From: Acidimicrobiales bacterium
Lineage (GTDB): Bacteria; Actinomycetota; Acidimicrobiia; Acidimicrobiales; Ilumatobacteraceae
Length of the DNA: 51,326 bases
Direction of reading: 5' to 3'
Assembly: GCA_030828465.1 (NCBI GenBank)
Contig: JAURCL010000009.1
Span: 1 to 51,326 of the forward strand
The notes below the pieces were generated by a model, which saw only the letters and a program-made list of their open reading frames with translations, made no database searches and was not told where the DNA came from. Below, one piece after another: positions 7,323 to 17,975 of this stretch. Position 1 is the stretch's first letter; every line of letters starts with the position of its first letter. A program made the translations under genes and the position numbers.

Positions 7323-7970
7323 ATGGCGTCATCCACCCCGTCGGTCGGATCGGCCGGCCCGAGGGACCGCGCGCTCGGCCGCTTGCGCGAACTGATCGAC
7401 TTCTGGGGGAGCGGGCGGCTCGTCGCCACCGCCGTCGCCGCTCTCTCGGTGACTGCCGCGGGACTCTGGCTGCTCTCGCCGTCGCGTCCGCCGGTGGAAG
7501 CGGCCATTCCGACGTGGTCACCTACTGCGGGCTCGACCGAACCGGGAGCCGGTGAACCGATCGTGCGCGTCACGGTCCACGTCGCCGGGGCGGTTAAGCG
7601 TCCCGGGGTCTACCGACTCGACGCTGGCTCGCGGGTGCACGAGGCGATCGACGCGGCGGGGGGTCCAACCGCCGAGGCCGACACCGACCGCGTCAACCTC
7701 GCCGCCCCGCTGGTCGATGGGGCGCAGGTCAGGCTCCCCGAGTTCGGCGAGATTTCCGCCGATTGGTCCGATACCGAAGGCCCAGTCAACATCAACAGCG
7801 CCGATGCCGCGACGCTCGAGGGGCTGCCCGGGATCGGCCCCTCGCTCGCTCGCGCCATCATCGACGAGCGGGAGCGGTCAGGACCCTTCGAAGGCGTCGA
7901 CGACCTCGACCGGGTGTCCGGGCTCGGCCCGGTGCGCATCGACGCGCTGCGCGACCTGGTCGCGACGTGA
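7323..7970 (+). CDS. comEA: ComEA-like DNA-binding competence protein
   Basis: A 215-residue membrane-anchored protein. A single transmembrane helix spans about residues 33-51. It is followed by an extracytoplasmic linker, an SLBB domain (about 82-140, HVAGAVKRPGVYRL) and a tandem helix-hairpin-helix DNA-binding domain (about 154-213, with LPGIGPSLARAI and VSGLGPVRIDAL). ComEA binds incoming double-stranded DNA and delivers it to the ComEC channel. comEC lies just downstream, separated by one gene on the opposite strand. The start is supported by the ribosome binding site ahead of ATG 7323. Confidence 0.95.
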   Translation: MASSTPSVGSAGPRDRALGRLRELIDFWGSGRLVATAVAALSVTAAGLWLLSPSRPPVEAAIPTWSPTAGSTEPGAGEPIVRVTVHVAGAVKRPGVYRLDAGSRVHEAIDAAGGPTAEADTDRVNLAAPLVDGAQVRLPEFGEISADWSDTEGPVNINSADAATLEGLPGIGPSLARAIIDERERSGPFEGVDDLDRVSGLGPVRIDALRDLVAT

Positions 7971-7978
7971 CCGGTTGG

Positions 7979-8449
7979 TCAGAACAGGCGCTCGCCCAAG
8001 CGGACCGCGGCGATGAGCACCCCGCCGACCGCGCCGATGCCGACCGAGATGTAGAGCAGGCCCATCTCCATCCAGAACTCGCGCCAGGCCGTGATCGGAT
8101 GTCGTGCCGCGCGACGACTCGCCGCCCAACCGAGGAGAAGCCAGAACGGCACGCTGCCCACGATGGCCAGCGGATAGGTGCCCTGATCGGCGATGGGAGC
8201 CCCGACCACCAGCAGACCCGGTGCGGCCACCACTCCCGTCAGCAGTGCGAGCACCGCCGCGGTACGGCCCTGGCCGAACACCAGCGCCGCGACGGCGATG
8301 AGGCCGGTAGCGGTAGGAAGCGCGAGCCCGTAGAGCGGCCCGAGTCGCCGCACACGGGCGCGGTGCCACCTCAGTCCGCGGAACTCGGGCGCGGGCTGCG
8401 CGGCGGGAGCCTCGGTGGAGTTCGCGCTGTCGATCGCTTGGTCGCTCAT
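7979..8449 (-). CDS. Small multi-pass membrane protein of unknown function
   Basis: A 156-residue protein with a Pro/Ala-rich cytoplasmic N-terminus and about four hydrophobic helices (roughly residues 40-60, 64-84, 92-108 and 130-150). An Arg-rich loop, WAASRRAARHPITAW, separates the third and fourth helices. I do not recognise the family. It sits on the opposite strand between comEA and comEC, converges with comEA (8-bp gap), and its start lies only 17 bp from the divergent comEC start. Its promoter must therefore overlap the comEC coding region. Confidence 0.75.
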   Translation of the reverse strand: MSDQAIDSANSTEAPAAQPAPEFRGLRWHRARVRRLGPLYGLALPTATGLIAVAALVFGQGRTAAVLALLTGVVAAPGLLVVGAPIADQGTYPLAIVGSVPFWLLLGWAASRRAARHPITAWREFWMEMGLLYISVGIGAVGGVLIAAVRLGERLF

Positions 8450-8466
8450 CGTCTACCTCTGCGTCG

Positions 8467-10002
8467 ATGACCGACGCGGCGCCGACAGACTACGTCGCGT
8501 CGGGCAGCGCCGCGGGGGAGGGAGCCGGTCTCGAATCCGACGACGACTCTCGCGGTCTCCCCGATCGCGTCGTCGTCGCGGCTGCCGTCGTTCTGTCGTC
8601 GGCAATCGTCGCCCTCCCTTCGGGTCCCGACGGTGGCTCCCCGCTCATCGCTCGCATCGCGTTGCTCGCTGGGTGCGGACTCTTGGCGATCGGAATGGCC
8701 CCGTGCGCCCGCCCGCGCCGTTCGGTCATCGTGTCGAGCATCACCGCACTCTGCCTGCTCGGCTTCATCCTCGGTGAGCGCGCCAACCGATCGCTTCTCG
8801 TCGAGGCCGGAGGGTCGTATACCGGTTGGGTCCGGGTGGTCGACGACCCCCGGAGCTATCGCTCGTCGACCTGGTTGCTCATCGAAGTCGACGGCGACCG
8901 ACACGAGGTGTGGCTCCGACGATCCTCACAGCGCGCTCGGGCCGAATCCCTTCAAGCCGGCGAGCACGTCATGATCTCTGGGGAGCGCATCGCGCTCGAA
9001 CCCGACCGGCGCACACGGGTCGCTTGGCAGCACACCGTCGGCGAGCTGCGCGTCGACTGGTTGGGCGATGTCGTCGACGGTGGGGCACTCGCCCGCTCTT
9101 CCAACCGGGTGCGCGCCCTCGTCGCCGATGGGGCGGCCCTCATCGGCGCGCCCGAGGATTCGCTTCTGCGCGGCTTGGTCATCGGTGATGACCTTGAGCA
9201 ACCCCCGGAGATGATCGAACGCTTCCGGCGGAGCGGCCTCTCGCACCTCACGGCCGTGTCGGGTCAGAACGTGACGCTCGTGCTGGCAGCGAGTTCGCCG
9301 CTTCTCCGCCGGTTGCGGACTCGAGCGCGGCTCGCGGTGACGATCGGTCTCATCGCCTGGTTTGTGATGATCACCCGTTTCGAACCGTCGATCCTGCGGG
9401 CCGGGACGATGGCGATCCTCGCCGCGATCGGCGTGCATCTCGGGCGCGAGCGGAGCCCCATCCGCATGCTCGCCCTCGCCGTGACCGCGTTGGTGGTGAT
9501 CGACCCGCTCATCACCCGTTCGGTGGGACTCTGGCTCTCCGTTGGGGCGACCGCAGGGGTCATCGGAATCGGACCACGGCTTCAGCCGGGACTGAGCCGC
9601 CTCGGAGTGCTCGCCACTCCGGTCGCAGTGACACTCGGCGCCCAACTCGGTGTCGCACTACCGAGCCTCGTCGCCTTCGGCCGCCTCCCGCTCATCGGTC
9701 TCGTCGCCAACCTGCTCGCTGTTCCGGTCGCTGGACTTGTGATGCTCATCGGTCTGCCCGCCTGCCTCCTCGCTGGACTGACCGCGTCCTCCATGCCCTA
9801 CATCGGGTCGTTGATCCTTGCACCAGTCGGCCTCGGGGTGCGTTGGGTGGATCGAGTCGCCGCGCTCGGTGAGCAACTCGAACCCGCAAGCTCGATCCCC
9901 GGCGCGTTGGTCACCCTCGTGCTCGGCGGCGCGGTTCTCGGATTCGCGAGGTGGAGCGGTGCCGCCGACGAGAGGAGGGGTGCTATGAACGAGGCGGAAT
10001 GA
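8467..10002 (+). CDS. comEC: ComEC/Rec2-type DNA uptake channel lacking the MBL domain
   Basis: A 511-residue polytopic membrane protein. An N-terminal pair of helices precedes a soluble OB-fold-like region (about residues 115-205). The competence domain follows, with the hallmark GLSHLTAVSGQN at 257-268 and about seven to eight helices to the C-terminus. Full-length ComEC proteins (about 750 residues) end in a metallo-beta-lactamase nuclease domain, which is absent here; the protein ends shortly after the last helix. ComEC moves single-stranded DNA across the membrane. The stop overlaps the holA ATG (ATGA). Confidence 0.92.
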   Translation: MTDAAPTDYVASGSAAGEGAGLESDDDSRGLPDRVVVAAAVVLSSAIVALPSGPDGGSPLIARIALLAGCGLLAIGMAPCARPRRSVIVSSITALCLLGFILGERANRSLLVEAGGSYTGWVRVVDDPRSYRSSTWLLIEVDGDRHEVWLRRSSQRARAESLQAGEHVMISGERIALEPDRRTRVAWQHTVGELRVDWLGDVVDGGALARSSNRVRALVADGAALIGAPEDSLLRGLVIGDDLEQPPEMIERFRRSGLSHLTAVSGQNVTLVLAASSPLLRRLRTRARLAVTIGLIAWFVMITRFEPSILRAGTMAILAAIGVHLGRERSPIRMLALAVTALVVIDPLITRSVGLWLSVGATAGVIGIGPRLQPGLSRLGVLATPVAVTLGAQLGVALPSLVAFGRLPLIGLVANLLAVPVAGLVMLIGLPACLLAGLTASSMPYIGSLILAPVGLGVRWVDRVAALGEQLEPASSIPGALVTLVLGGAVLGFARWSGAADERRGAMNEAE

Positions 10003-10997
10003 GCATCCATCTCCTCACCGGCGACGACGAGTCGAACCTGCGATCGGCGGTCACCGAGCTCGTGCACGAACTCGTCGGCGATAGCGACCGGTCGCTCATG
10101 GTCGACGAGTTCGACGGGACGGAATACACCTTGCGCGAGGTAGTCGACTCCGCTCAGACCCCTCCCTTCCTGACCGAGAGTCGGGTGGTGGTCGCCCGAG
10201 GTGTCGGACGGTTCGTGGCCGCCGATATCGACGACATGAAGGCCTACCTTGCTGACCCGCTGCCGACCACCCACCTCGTGCTCGTGGGCGGTGGGGGAGC
10301 GGTCACCAAACCGCTCGTCGACGCGGTGAAATCGGCCGGAGGCTCCACGAGGAGCACCTCGGTGTCGACCCGTGGGCGCGACCTCGAGACCTGGGTGCGG
10401 AGTCGCCTCGAGGTGAAGGGACTCCAGTTCGACCAGCCCGCCCTCAGCCGCCTGATCGACTGGCTTGGCGAGAACACCTCAGCGCTCGATGGCCTGCTCG
10501 ACACGGTCGCGTCGGCGCATTCGGGCCGCACGAAAGTGCAACTTGACGAGCTCGAACCCCTCCTTGGTGAGGAGGGAGGCGTGCCCCCGTGGGACCTCAC
10601 CGACGCGATCGACGGCGGCGACGTCGCACGCTCCATCACCTTGCTCCACCGGATGATGCACGGAGGCGGACGCCACCCGCTGCAGGTCATGGCGATCCTC
10701 CACGGCCACTACGCCAAGATGGCCCGACTCGACGGCTCGGACGCCAGCGATCCCGAAAGTGCGGCAGCGGCGCTCGGTGCGAAGAGCTCGTTCGCGGCAG
10801 GCAAGGTGCTCAACTCGTATCGACGACTCGGTGTCGACGGTGTTCGTCGGGCGATCGGGCTGCTCGCTGCCGCCGATCTCGATCTCCGAGGAGAGACCGG
10901 TCTCGACGAGGAGACCGTGATGGAGATCCTTGTGGCGCGGCTCGCGCGGCTCGCGCCCGCCGGTCGGCGAACGGGCAGTGGAAGGCGCGCTGGCTAA
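9999..10997 (+). CDS. holA: DNA polymerase III delta subunit
   Basis: A 332-residue clamp-loader subunit. The start ATG 9999 overlaps the comEC stop, and the protein opens with the typical MSIHLLTGDDESNL. It carries the AAA+-like fold without a functional Walker A, as usual for delta. The conserved middle part includes RGRDLETWVRSRLEVKGLQFDQPALSRLIDWLGENTSAL (quoted here in part: GENTSALDGLLDTV) and WDLTDAIDGGDVARSITLLHRMM. The comEC-holA-rpsT order is a familiar bacterial arrangement. The gene converges on rpsT with a 5-bp gap. Confidence 0.95.
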   Translation: MSIHLLTGDDESNLRSAVTELVHELVGDSDRSLMVDEFDGTEYTLREVVDSAQTPPFLTESRVVVARGVGRFVAADIDDMKAYLADPLPTTHLVLVGGGGAVTKPLVDAVKSAGGSTRSTSVSTRGRDLETWVRSRLEVKGLQFDQPALSRLIDWLGENTSALDGLLDTVASAHSGRTKVQLDELEPLLGEEGGVPPWDLTDAIDGGDVARSITLLHRMMHGGGRHPLQVMAILHGHYAKMARLDGSDASDPESAAAALGAKSSFAAGKVLNSYRRLGVDGVRRAIGLLAAADLDLRGETGLDEETVMEILVARLARLAPAGRRTGSGRRAG

Positions 10998-11002
10998 GAG
11001 CC

Positions 11003-11254
11003 TCAGCCCGCGTTGATGCGCTTCATCAAGCGGCTCTTGCGACGAGCCGCCGTGTTCTTGTGGATGACACCCTTGCTCGCAGCCGCATCGAGGCGCTTCA
11101 CCGCCGCGCGGACCGCTGCCTCGTTCTCGTCGGTGCCGACGGTGGACTCGGCCTTCTTGACGCGCGTCTTCATCTCGCTGCGCACAGCGCGATTGCGCTC
11201 CGCAGCTTTGGCGTTCGTGAGGATTCGCTTCTTCTGGCTCTTGATGTTGGCCAC
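11003..11254 (-). CDS. rpsT: 30S ribosomal protein S20
   Basis: An 83-residue basic protein starting at GTG 11254. It begins MANIKSQKKRILTN and ends with the conserved HKNTAARRKSRLMKRI, which together define S20. The length is normal. It binds 16S rRNA in the 30S body. A weak GGAG lies ahead of the GTG, and the leader is about 75 nt long. It is transcribed alone, divergent from lepA. Confidence 0.98.
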   Translation of the reverse strand: MANIKSQKKRILTNAKAAERNRAVRSEMKTRVKKAESTVGTDENEAAVRAAVKRLDAAASKGVIHKNTAARRKSRLMKRINAG

Positions 11255-11337
11255 GGGCACTCCGGGTTGATCTCCGCCGCCACCCGATGGTGACGATTCT
11301 TGAATCCACTCACGGCGAGCCGCAGATGGACGGGGAA

Positions 11338-11366
11338 ACGCTACCGGAGGCACCCCGTGGACCCAA
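11338..11366 (-). promoter_or_regulatory. rpsT promoter with -35 and -10
   Basis: On the minus strand TTGGGT (11366-11361), a 17-bp spacer and TAGCGT (11343-11338) form the most complete promoter in the window. The predicted start lies near 11331. Confidence 0.6.
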
Positions 11367-11377
11367 CGCCGCACCGG

Positions 11378-11383
11378 TAGCGT
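11378..11383 (+). promoter_or_regulatory. lepA -10 box, decides the lepA start
   Basis: TAGCGT at 11378-11383 ends 10 nt before ATG 11394. The alternative in-frame GTG at 11382 lies inside the box and would not be transcribed, so ATG 11394 is preferred. Confidence 0.5.
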
Positions 11384-11393
11384 GAGCAGTGCC

Positions 11394-13193
<1,800 letters not shown>

Positions 13194-13207
13194 GCTGGTC
13201 CGCTCCC

Positions 13208-14464
13208 GTGACTGACACCGCCGGCCGGGCGCCCGTCGCTCGGCCCTCCACCTTCCGCTCGCTCCGGCACCGCAACGCGCGCCTCTTTCTCGGAGGCTTG
13301 TTCGTCTCGCAGATCGGAGCGTGGGTCCAGTACACCGCTCTCGCGATCGTCGTCGACCGACTCACCGGATCGACGACGGCGATCGGAGTGCTGACCGCCC
13401 TGCAGTTTGGCCCACTCCTCCTGCTTGGAGCCTGGGCCGGGGCCTTTGCCGACCGGGTCGATCGACGCCGGATCGTGCTCGTTACGCAGAGCCTCCTCGC
13501 TCTCCAAGCGGTGGCTCTCGCCCTCGCTGACCTCGTCGACCTCTTGAACGTGGGCGTCATCTACACGCTCACCCTCGTGCTTGGCATTGTCTCGGCGATC
13601 GACAATCCGGCCCGGCGCGGATTCGTCATCCAACTCGTCGACCAGCACGAGATCTCCAACGCGATGTCGCTGAACACCGCCACCATGACCGGCTCGAGGA
13701 TCTTCGGCCCCGCGATCGCGGCCCTGCTGATCACCCGGGTCGGCACCGGGTGGCTCTTCGCCCTCAACGCCGTTACCTCGATCGCGATCATCTCTTCGAT
13801 CCTCGCGGTCGACCGCTCAAGGGTGCACGAGGCACCCAAGGCATCGCCCGGCGGACGACCGATCCGCGATGCTCTCGCCTACATCCGGGCCACGCCGAGA
13901 CTCGGAGCCACCTTCGTGGTGTTCGCCGTGGTCTCCACGTTCGGGTACAACCACAACGTCTCTCTGCCTCGGATCGCCAACGAGATCTGGCGGAACGAGC
14001 AGTGGTTCGGCTGGGTGATGACGGTGATCAGCCTCGGCAGCATGATCGGCAGCCTGATGACGGCCTCGCGTCCGTCGGTGTCCATGAAATGGATGGCGGG
14101 GAACGGCCTGATCCTCGGCCTCAGCGGACTCGCGCTCGCCTGGACGCCGAGCGGATGGGTGGCGCTGGTCGTCGCGGTACCGCTCGGACTCGGTGGCGCC
14201 GCCTTCATCGCCTCGATGAACTCCTTCAGCCAGCAGGAGTGCCCACCTGAGATGCGGGGTCGAATCCTCGCGTTCATCGCGATTGCCTTCCTCGGCTCGT
14301 ATCCGATCGGCGGACCGATCACCGGGATCGTTGGCGACCTGATCGGGCTCGAATGGTCGATCGCCTACGGGGCGGCGATCACCACCCTCGCCGTGCTCTG
14401 GCTGGTCGCCCGCGTCGTGCCGCGGTCTCAGGTCCGAGTGGCGACTGGCGCCAGCGTCGGCTGA
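13208..14464 (+). CDS. MFS transporter, DHA3/EntS-like exporter
   Basis: A 418-residue protein with about twelve transmembrane helices. The intracellular loop 2-3 motif appears as GAFADRVDRRRIV, and DNPARRGFVIQLV after helix 4 is typical of the EntS-like exporters for siderophores and drugs. The N-terminal RHRNARLFLGGLFVSQIGAW is also characteristic. The substrate is unknown. The start is GTG 13208, with no clear ribosome binding site. It is probably co-transcribed with lepA and with the photolyase gene 3 bp downstream. Confidence 0.9.
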   Translation: MTDTAGRAPVARPSTFRSLRHRNARLFLGGLFVSQIGAWVQYTALAIVVDRLTGSTTAIGVLTALQFGPLLLLGAWAGAFADRVDRRRIVLVTQSLLALQAVALALADLVDLLNVGVIYTLTLVLGIVSAIDNPARRGFVIQLVDQHEISNAMSLNTATMTGSRIFGPAIAALLITRVGTGWLFALNAVTSIAIISSILAVDRSRVHEAPKASPGGRPIRDALAYIRATPRLGATFVVFAVVSTFGYNHNVSLPRIANEIWRNEQWFGWVMTVISLGSMIGSLMTASRPSVSMKWMAGNGLILGLSGLALAWTPSGWVALVVAVPLGLGGAAFIASMNSFSQQECPPEMRGRILAFIAIAFLGSYPIGGPITGIVGDLIGLEWSIAYGAAITTLAVLWLVARVVPRSQVRVATGASVG

Positions 14465-14467
14465 ACT

Positions 14468-15820
14468 GTGGGAGTGACCAGTCAGACGAGCGTGGTGTGG
14501 TTCCGACGGGACCTGCGCACCATCGACCATCCCGCGCTGTCTCGAGCGGTCGGCGACGGCTCGGTGCTCCCGCTCTTCGTGATCGACCCCGCCTTCGCGA
14601 ACTCCTCGAAGGTCCGCCGCCTCGCACTCGCGGAGATGCTCGCCTCACTCGACCGCGACCTCGGAGGCGCGCTGCACATCGCGGTGGGCGATCCAATCGA
14701 CACCGTTCCGGCGATCGCGGCCGCGGTCGGCGCCGACGCCGTGCACGTCAGCCGCGACCACGGGCCCTATGGGCACCGACGCGACGCCTCCGTCGCTGAG
14801 CGACTGCGGGCCGACGGGCGACGGCTCATCGGCACCGGCTCGAACCATCTCATCGACCCGACCACGGTGACGAAGGCGGATGGCAGCCCGTACGCGGTGT
14901 TCACCCCGTTCAGCCGCACCTGGCGATCGGTGCTCGCCGAGTCGGGTAACACCGCGCTCCTCGACGCCCCGAGTGGCGCCGACTGGATCACCGGTATCGA
15001 TGGCGCCGTGAATGACCCACGCGCAGCGCTCGGACTCACCCCCGATGACTTGGGTCCGAACAACGACCGCCACCTCGACCGCTCCACCGCGAGCGCGCTC
15101 GAGCGGTGGGCGAACTTCCGGGCTGTCGGCCTCGACCGCTACGACGAGCGACGGAACCTGCCGGCGGAGGCGGGGACCAGCTCCATGTCGTCCGCGCTCC
15201 GCTTCGGTCTGGTCCATCCGGCCCGGCTGCTCGCCGATCTCGATCCAGGGTCAGAGCACCACCGCACCTTCGAGAGCGAGCTCTGTTGGCGCGACTTCTA
15301 CGCCGATGTGCTCTTCCGTCGGCCCGAGACCGCCTGGGAGAACCTCGACCGCCGCCTCAACGGCATCGCGCTCGACACCGATGAGCGCGCCCGGGAGCGG
15401 TTCGCCCTCTGGTGCCAAGGGAGGACGGGATTCGAGATCGTCGACGCCGGAATGCGCCAACTGCTCACCACGGGCTGGATGCACAACCGCGTCCGCATGA
15501 TCGTCGCCAGCTTCCTGGTGAAAGATCTGCACCTGCCGTGGCAGTGGGGAGCGCGGTTCTTCATGGAGCTCCTGATCGATGGTGACCTCGCCTCGAACAA
15601 CCACGGATGGCAGTGGGCCGCGGGCACCGGCACCGACGCCGCGCCCTACTTCCGTGTTTTCAATCCCGTCACCCAGGCCGAACGATGGGATCCCGACCGG
15701 TCGTATCGAGCACGGTGGCTCCCCGAACTCGATACCGCTGACTACCCGGCTCCGATGGTCGATCACGCCCGCGAGCGGGATGAGGCCCTCGCCCGGTACA
15801 AGGCCGCACGCGGTGGTTAG
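14468..15820 (+). CDS. phr: Deoxyribodipyrimidine photolyase (CPD class I-like)
   Basis: A 450-residue cryptochrome/photolyase protein. The N-terminal alpha/beta antenna-binding domain begins VVWFRRDLRTIDHPAL. The FAD-binding catalytic domain includes ELCWRDFYADVLF, GFEIVDAGMRQLLTTGWMHNR, VRMIVASFLVKDLHLPWQWG and the NNHGWQWAAGTGTDAAPYFR segment that contacts FAD and the lesion. It repairs UV-induced cyclobutane dimers with light, consistent with a sunlit habitat. Its TAG stop falls inside the hrcA operator. Confidence 0.95.
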   Translation: MGVTSQTSVVWFRRDLRTIDHPALSRAVGDGSVLPLFVIDPAFANSSKVRRLALAEMLASLDRDLGGALHIAVGDPIDTVPAIAAAVGADAVHVSRDHGPYGHRRDASVAERLRADGRRLIGTGSNHLIDPTTVTKADGSPYAVFTPFSRTWRSVLAESGNTALLDAPSGADWITGIDGAVNDPRAALGLTPDDLGPNNDRHLDRSTASALERWANFRAVGLDRYDERRNLPAEAGTSSMSSALRFGLVHPARLLADLDPGSEHHRTFESELCWRDFYADVLFRRPETAWENLDRRLNGIALDTDERARERFALWCQGRTGFEIVDAGMRQLLTTGWMHNRVRMIVASFLVKDLHLPWQWGARFFMELLIDGDLASNNHGWQWAAGTGTDAAPYFRVFNPVTQAERWDPDRSYRARWLPELDTADYPAPMVDHARERDEALARYKAARGG

Positions 15821-15843
15821 CACTCGGTAACCTCAAGTGCCAG
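15817..15843. promoter_or_regulatory. CIRCE-like HrcA operator containing the hrcA -10 box
   Basis: The left arm TTAGCACTC (15817-15825) matches the CIRCE consensus exactly. The spacer is exactly 9 nt, and the right arm AAGTGCCAG matches GAGTGCTAA at 6 of 9 positions. The spacer contains the likely -10 box TAACCT (15828-15833), and the element ends on the base before the hrcA ATG. Bound HrcA would block its own promoter directly. Confidence 0.8.
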
Positions 15844-16842
15844 ATGCTCGACGATCGCAAGACCGCCATCCTGAGTGCCGTCGTCCAGGAGTACATCGCG
15901 ACCGCACAACCCGTGGGCTCGTCCCACATCGCCAGCGCGCCCGGAGTTCAGGTGTCGCCGGCCACCGTCCGCAACGACATGGCGGTGCTCGAGCAGGAGG
16001 GGTTCCTCGTCCAACCCCACACGTCGGCCGGCCGGGTGCCGACCGACAAGGGCTACCGCTTCTTCGTCGACCACCTCACAGAACCCGGACGACTCGACGA
16101 GACTCGCTCGGCTGAGGTCGGCGACTTCTTCTCCGCCGCCCACGGTCGCCTCGAGGAACTGCTTCACCAGACCTCCGACCTGCTGACCCGGCTCACCAAC
16201 TCCGCCTCGATGGTGCTCGGGCCCACTGCCGCGGCCGCGGTGGTGCGCTCGGTTCAGATCGTCGGACTCTCGACGACCACCGCCACGGCCATCCTCGTGC
16301 TGTCGAACGGGACGGTGACGAGCGAGGTACTCGACCTTCCGGAGGCCACGGACGACGACGAGATCCGCCGGGCCGCCGCCCACCTCGACTCGATGCTCTC
16401 CGGCCGCTCGATCGCTGATTCTGCGTCGGTGCCGACCGTCGGCGACCCGCGAGTCGATGAGATCGCGACCGCTGCGCTCACCGCGCTGAGGCGCGCCTCC
16501 AGCGACGACCAAGTGTTCGTTGGGGGTGCTTCCACCGTGGCGGCGTCATTCGACGCCGTCGAGGTGGTGCGCGATGTGCTGCACACGCTCGAGCAGCAGT
16601 TCGTCGTCGTGTCGCTGGTGCAGAACATCCTTGATCGAGGAATGTCGGTCGCCATCGGCATCGAGCACGGCGTCGAGCCGCTCGCTGCCTGCTCGGTCGT
16701 GGTCGCTCCCGTGGTGGTCGACGGAGAGCACCTCGGATCGGTGGGTGTGCTCGGCCCCACTCGCATGAACTACCCGCAGGCGCTCGCGACGGTCGGTCTG
16801 GTCAGCGACCGCCTCGGCCGACACCTCGGGGACGCCGGCTGA
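15844..16842 (+). CDS. hrcA: Heat-inducible transcription repressor HrcA
   Basis: A 332-residue repressor. The N-terminal winged helix (about residues 1-75) contains [35 protein letters not shown] and [19 protein letters not shown], all diagnostic. A GAF-like and dimerisation region follows, ending with the conserved [22 protein letters not shown]. HrcA represses chaperone operons through CIRCE, with activity tuned by GroE. Here it heads the operon hrcA-dnaJ-rsmE-hemW and has a CIRCE element at its own start. The stop overlaps the dnaJ ATG by one base. Confidence 0.98.
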   Translation: MLDDRKTAILSAVVQEYIATAQPVGSSHIASAPGVQVSPATVRNDMAVLEQEGFLVQPHTSAGRVPTDKGYRFFVDHLTEPGRLDETRSAEVGDFFSAAHGRLEELLHQTSDLLTRLTNSASMVLGPTAAAAVVRSVQIVGLSTTTATAILVLSNGTVTSEVLDLPEATDDDEIRRAAAHLDSMLSGRSIADSASVPTVGDPRVDEIATAALTALRRASSDDQVFVGGASTVAASFDAVEVVRDVLHTLEQQFVVVSLVQNILDRGMSVAIGIEHGVEPLAACSVVVAPVVVDGEHLGSVGVLGPTRMNYPQALATVGLVSDRLGRHLGDAG

Positions 16843-17975
16843 TGGCCGACTACTACGAACTGCTCGGCGTGAGCCGCTCGGCTTCGGCCGAGGAGGTCAA
16901 GAAGGCCTACCGCAAGCGCGCCCGAGAACTCCATCCCGACGCGAACCCTGACAACCCGGAGGCCGCCGAGCGATTCAAGGAACTCGCCCGCGCCTACCAG
17001 GTGCTCTCCGACGACGACCAGCGAGCCCGCTACGACCGCTTCGGTGAAGCCGGGGTGTCTGGGTCCGGGGGAGGGGCTTCAGCCGAGGATGTCTTCGGCG
17101 CCGGCTTGGGCGACATTTTCGACGCGTTCTTCGGCGGTGGCAGCCCGTTCGGCGGCGCCTCGCGCGGGCGCGGCCCGACCGGTCCGCCGCGCGGTCAGGA
17201 CATGGAGGTCGTGGCCGACATTTCCTTCGAGCAAGCGGTCTTCGGCGATCGCATCCCGGTACCGCTCCGGCTGCCCTCGCCCTGCCCCGACTGCTCGGGC
17301 ACCGGGGCCGGAGGGGGCACCCTGCCGGTCACCTGCTCCGAGTGCTCAGGTTCCGGCCAGGTGCGCCGGGTCCGACAGAGCGTGCTCGGCCAGATGGTGA
17401 CCAGCGCCGCCTGTGGCCGATGCGGCGGCATGGGAGAGGTGATCGCTACGCCGTGCTCGACCTGCCGCGGAGAGGGCCGGGTCACCGCAGAGGAGACCTA
17501 CGACGTCGACGTGCCCGCCGGAGTCGATACTGGAGCGACTCTCCGGCTCACCGGTCGCGGTGCGGCGGGACCACGAGGAGGGGCGCGGGGTGATCTCTAC
17601 GTCCACCTGCGGGTTGCCCCCCACGAGCGGTACGAGCGCGACGGCACCGATCTGGTCACGCGGGTGCCGGTGTCGGTTGCCCAGGCGGCCCTCGGCACGA
17701 CGGTCGATCTCCCGACGCTCGACGGAGACGAGGAACTGCAGATCCCCGCTGGCACGCAACCCGGTCACGAGTTCCTTCTCCGAGGGCGTGGTGTGCCGCG
17801 TTTGCAGGCCCGCGGGCGCGGCGATCTCCGGGTGATCGTCGAGGTGCGCGTCCCGACCGACCTCGACAGCACCGAGACCGACCTGCTCACCCGCCTCGCC
17901 GAGCACCGCGAGGAGCGGATCGGCACATCCGGGGGGTCAAGTCTCTTCTCCCGGATCAAGTCGGCCTTCTCGTGA
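16842..17975 (+). CDS. dnaJ: Chaperone protein DnaJ
   Basis: A 377-residue type I J protein. The J domain (1-67) carries HPD at 31-33. A Gly/Phe-rich linker follows (about 70-118). The zinc-binding domain has all four CxxCxGxG motifs (C148/C151, C165/C168, C191/C194, C205/C208), and two C-terminal substrate-binding domains complete the protein. It works with DnaK and GrpE, which are not encoded in this window. Coupling to hrcA places it under HrcA control. Confidence 0.98.
   Translation: MADYYELLGVSRSASAEEVKKAYRKRARELHPDANPDNPEAAERFKELARAYQVLSDDDQRARYDRFGEAGVSGSGGGASAEDVFGAGLGDIFDAFFGGGSPFGGASRGRGPTGPPRGQDMEVVADISFEQAVFGDRIPVPLRLPSPCPDCSGTGAGGGTLPVTCSECSGSGQVRRVRQSVLGQMVTSAACGRCGGMGEVIATPCSTCRGEGRVTAEETYDVDVPAGVDTGATLRLTGRGAAGPRGGARGDLYVHLRVAPHERYERDGTDLVTRVPVSVAQAALGTTVDLPTLDGDEELQIPAGTQPGHEFLLRGRGVPRLQARGRGDLRVIVEVRVPTDLDSTETDLLTRLAEHREERIGTSGGSSLFSRIKSAFS

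Noticed and set aside
10985-11005. Possible bidirectional terminator between holA and rpsT
   Set aside because: The inverted repeat is only four to five pairs with a bulge, and no T run is present on either strand.
13817-14530. 237-codon minus-strand frame opposite the MFS gene
   Set aside because: It shows low-complexity His/Asp/Arg antisense composition with no domain. The plus-strand transporter is clear.
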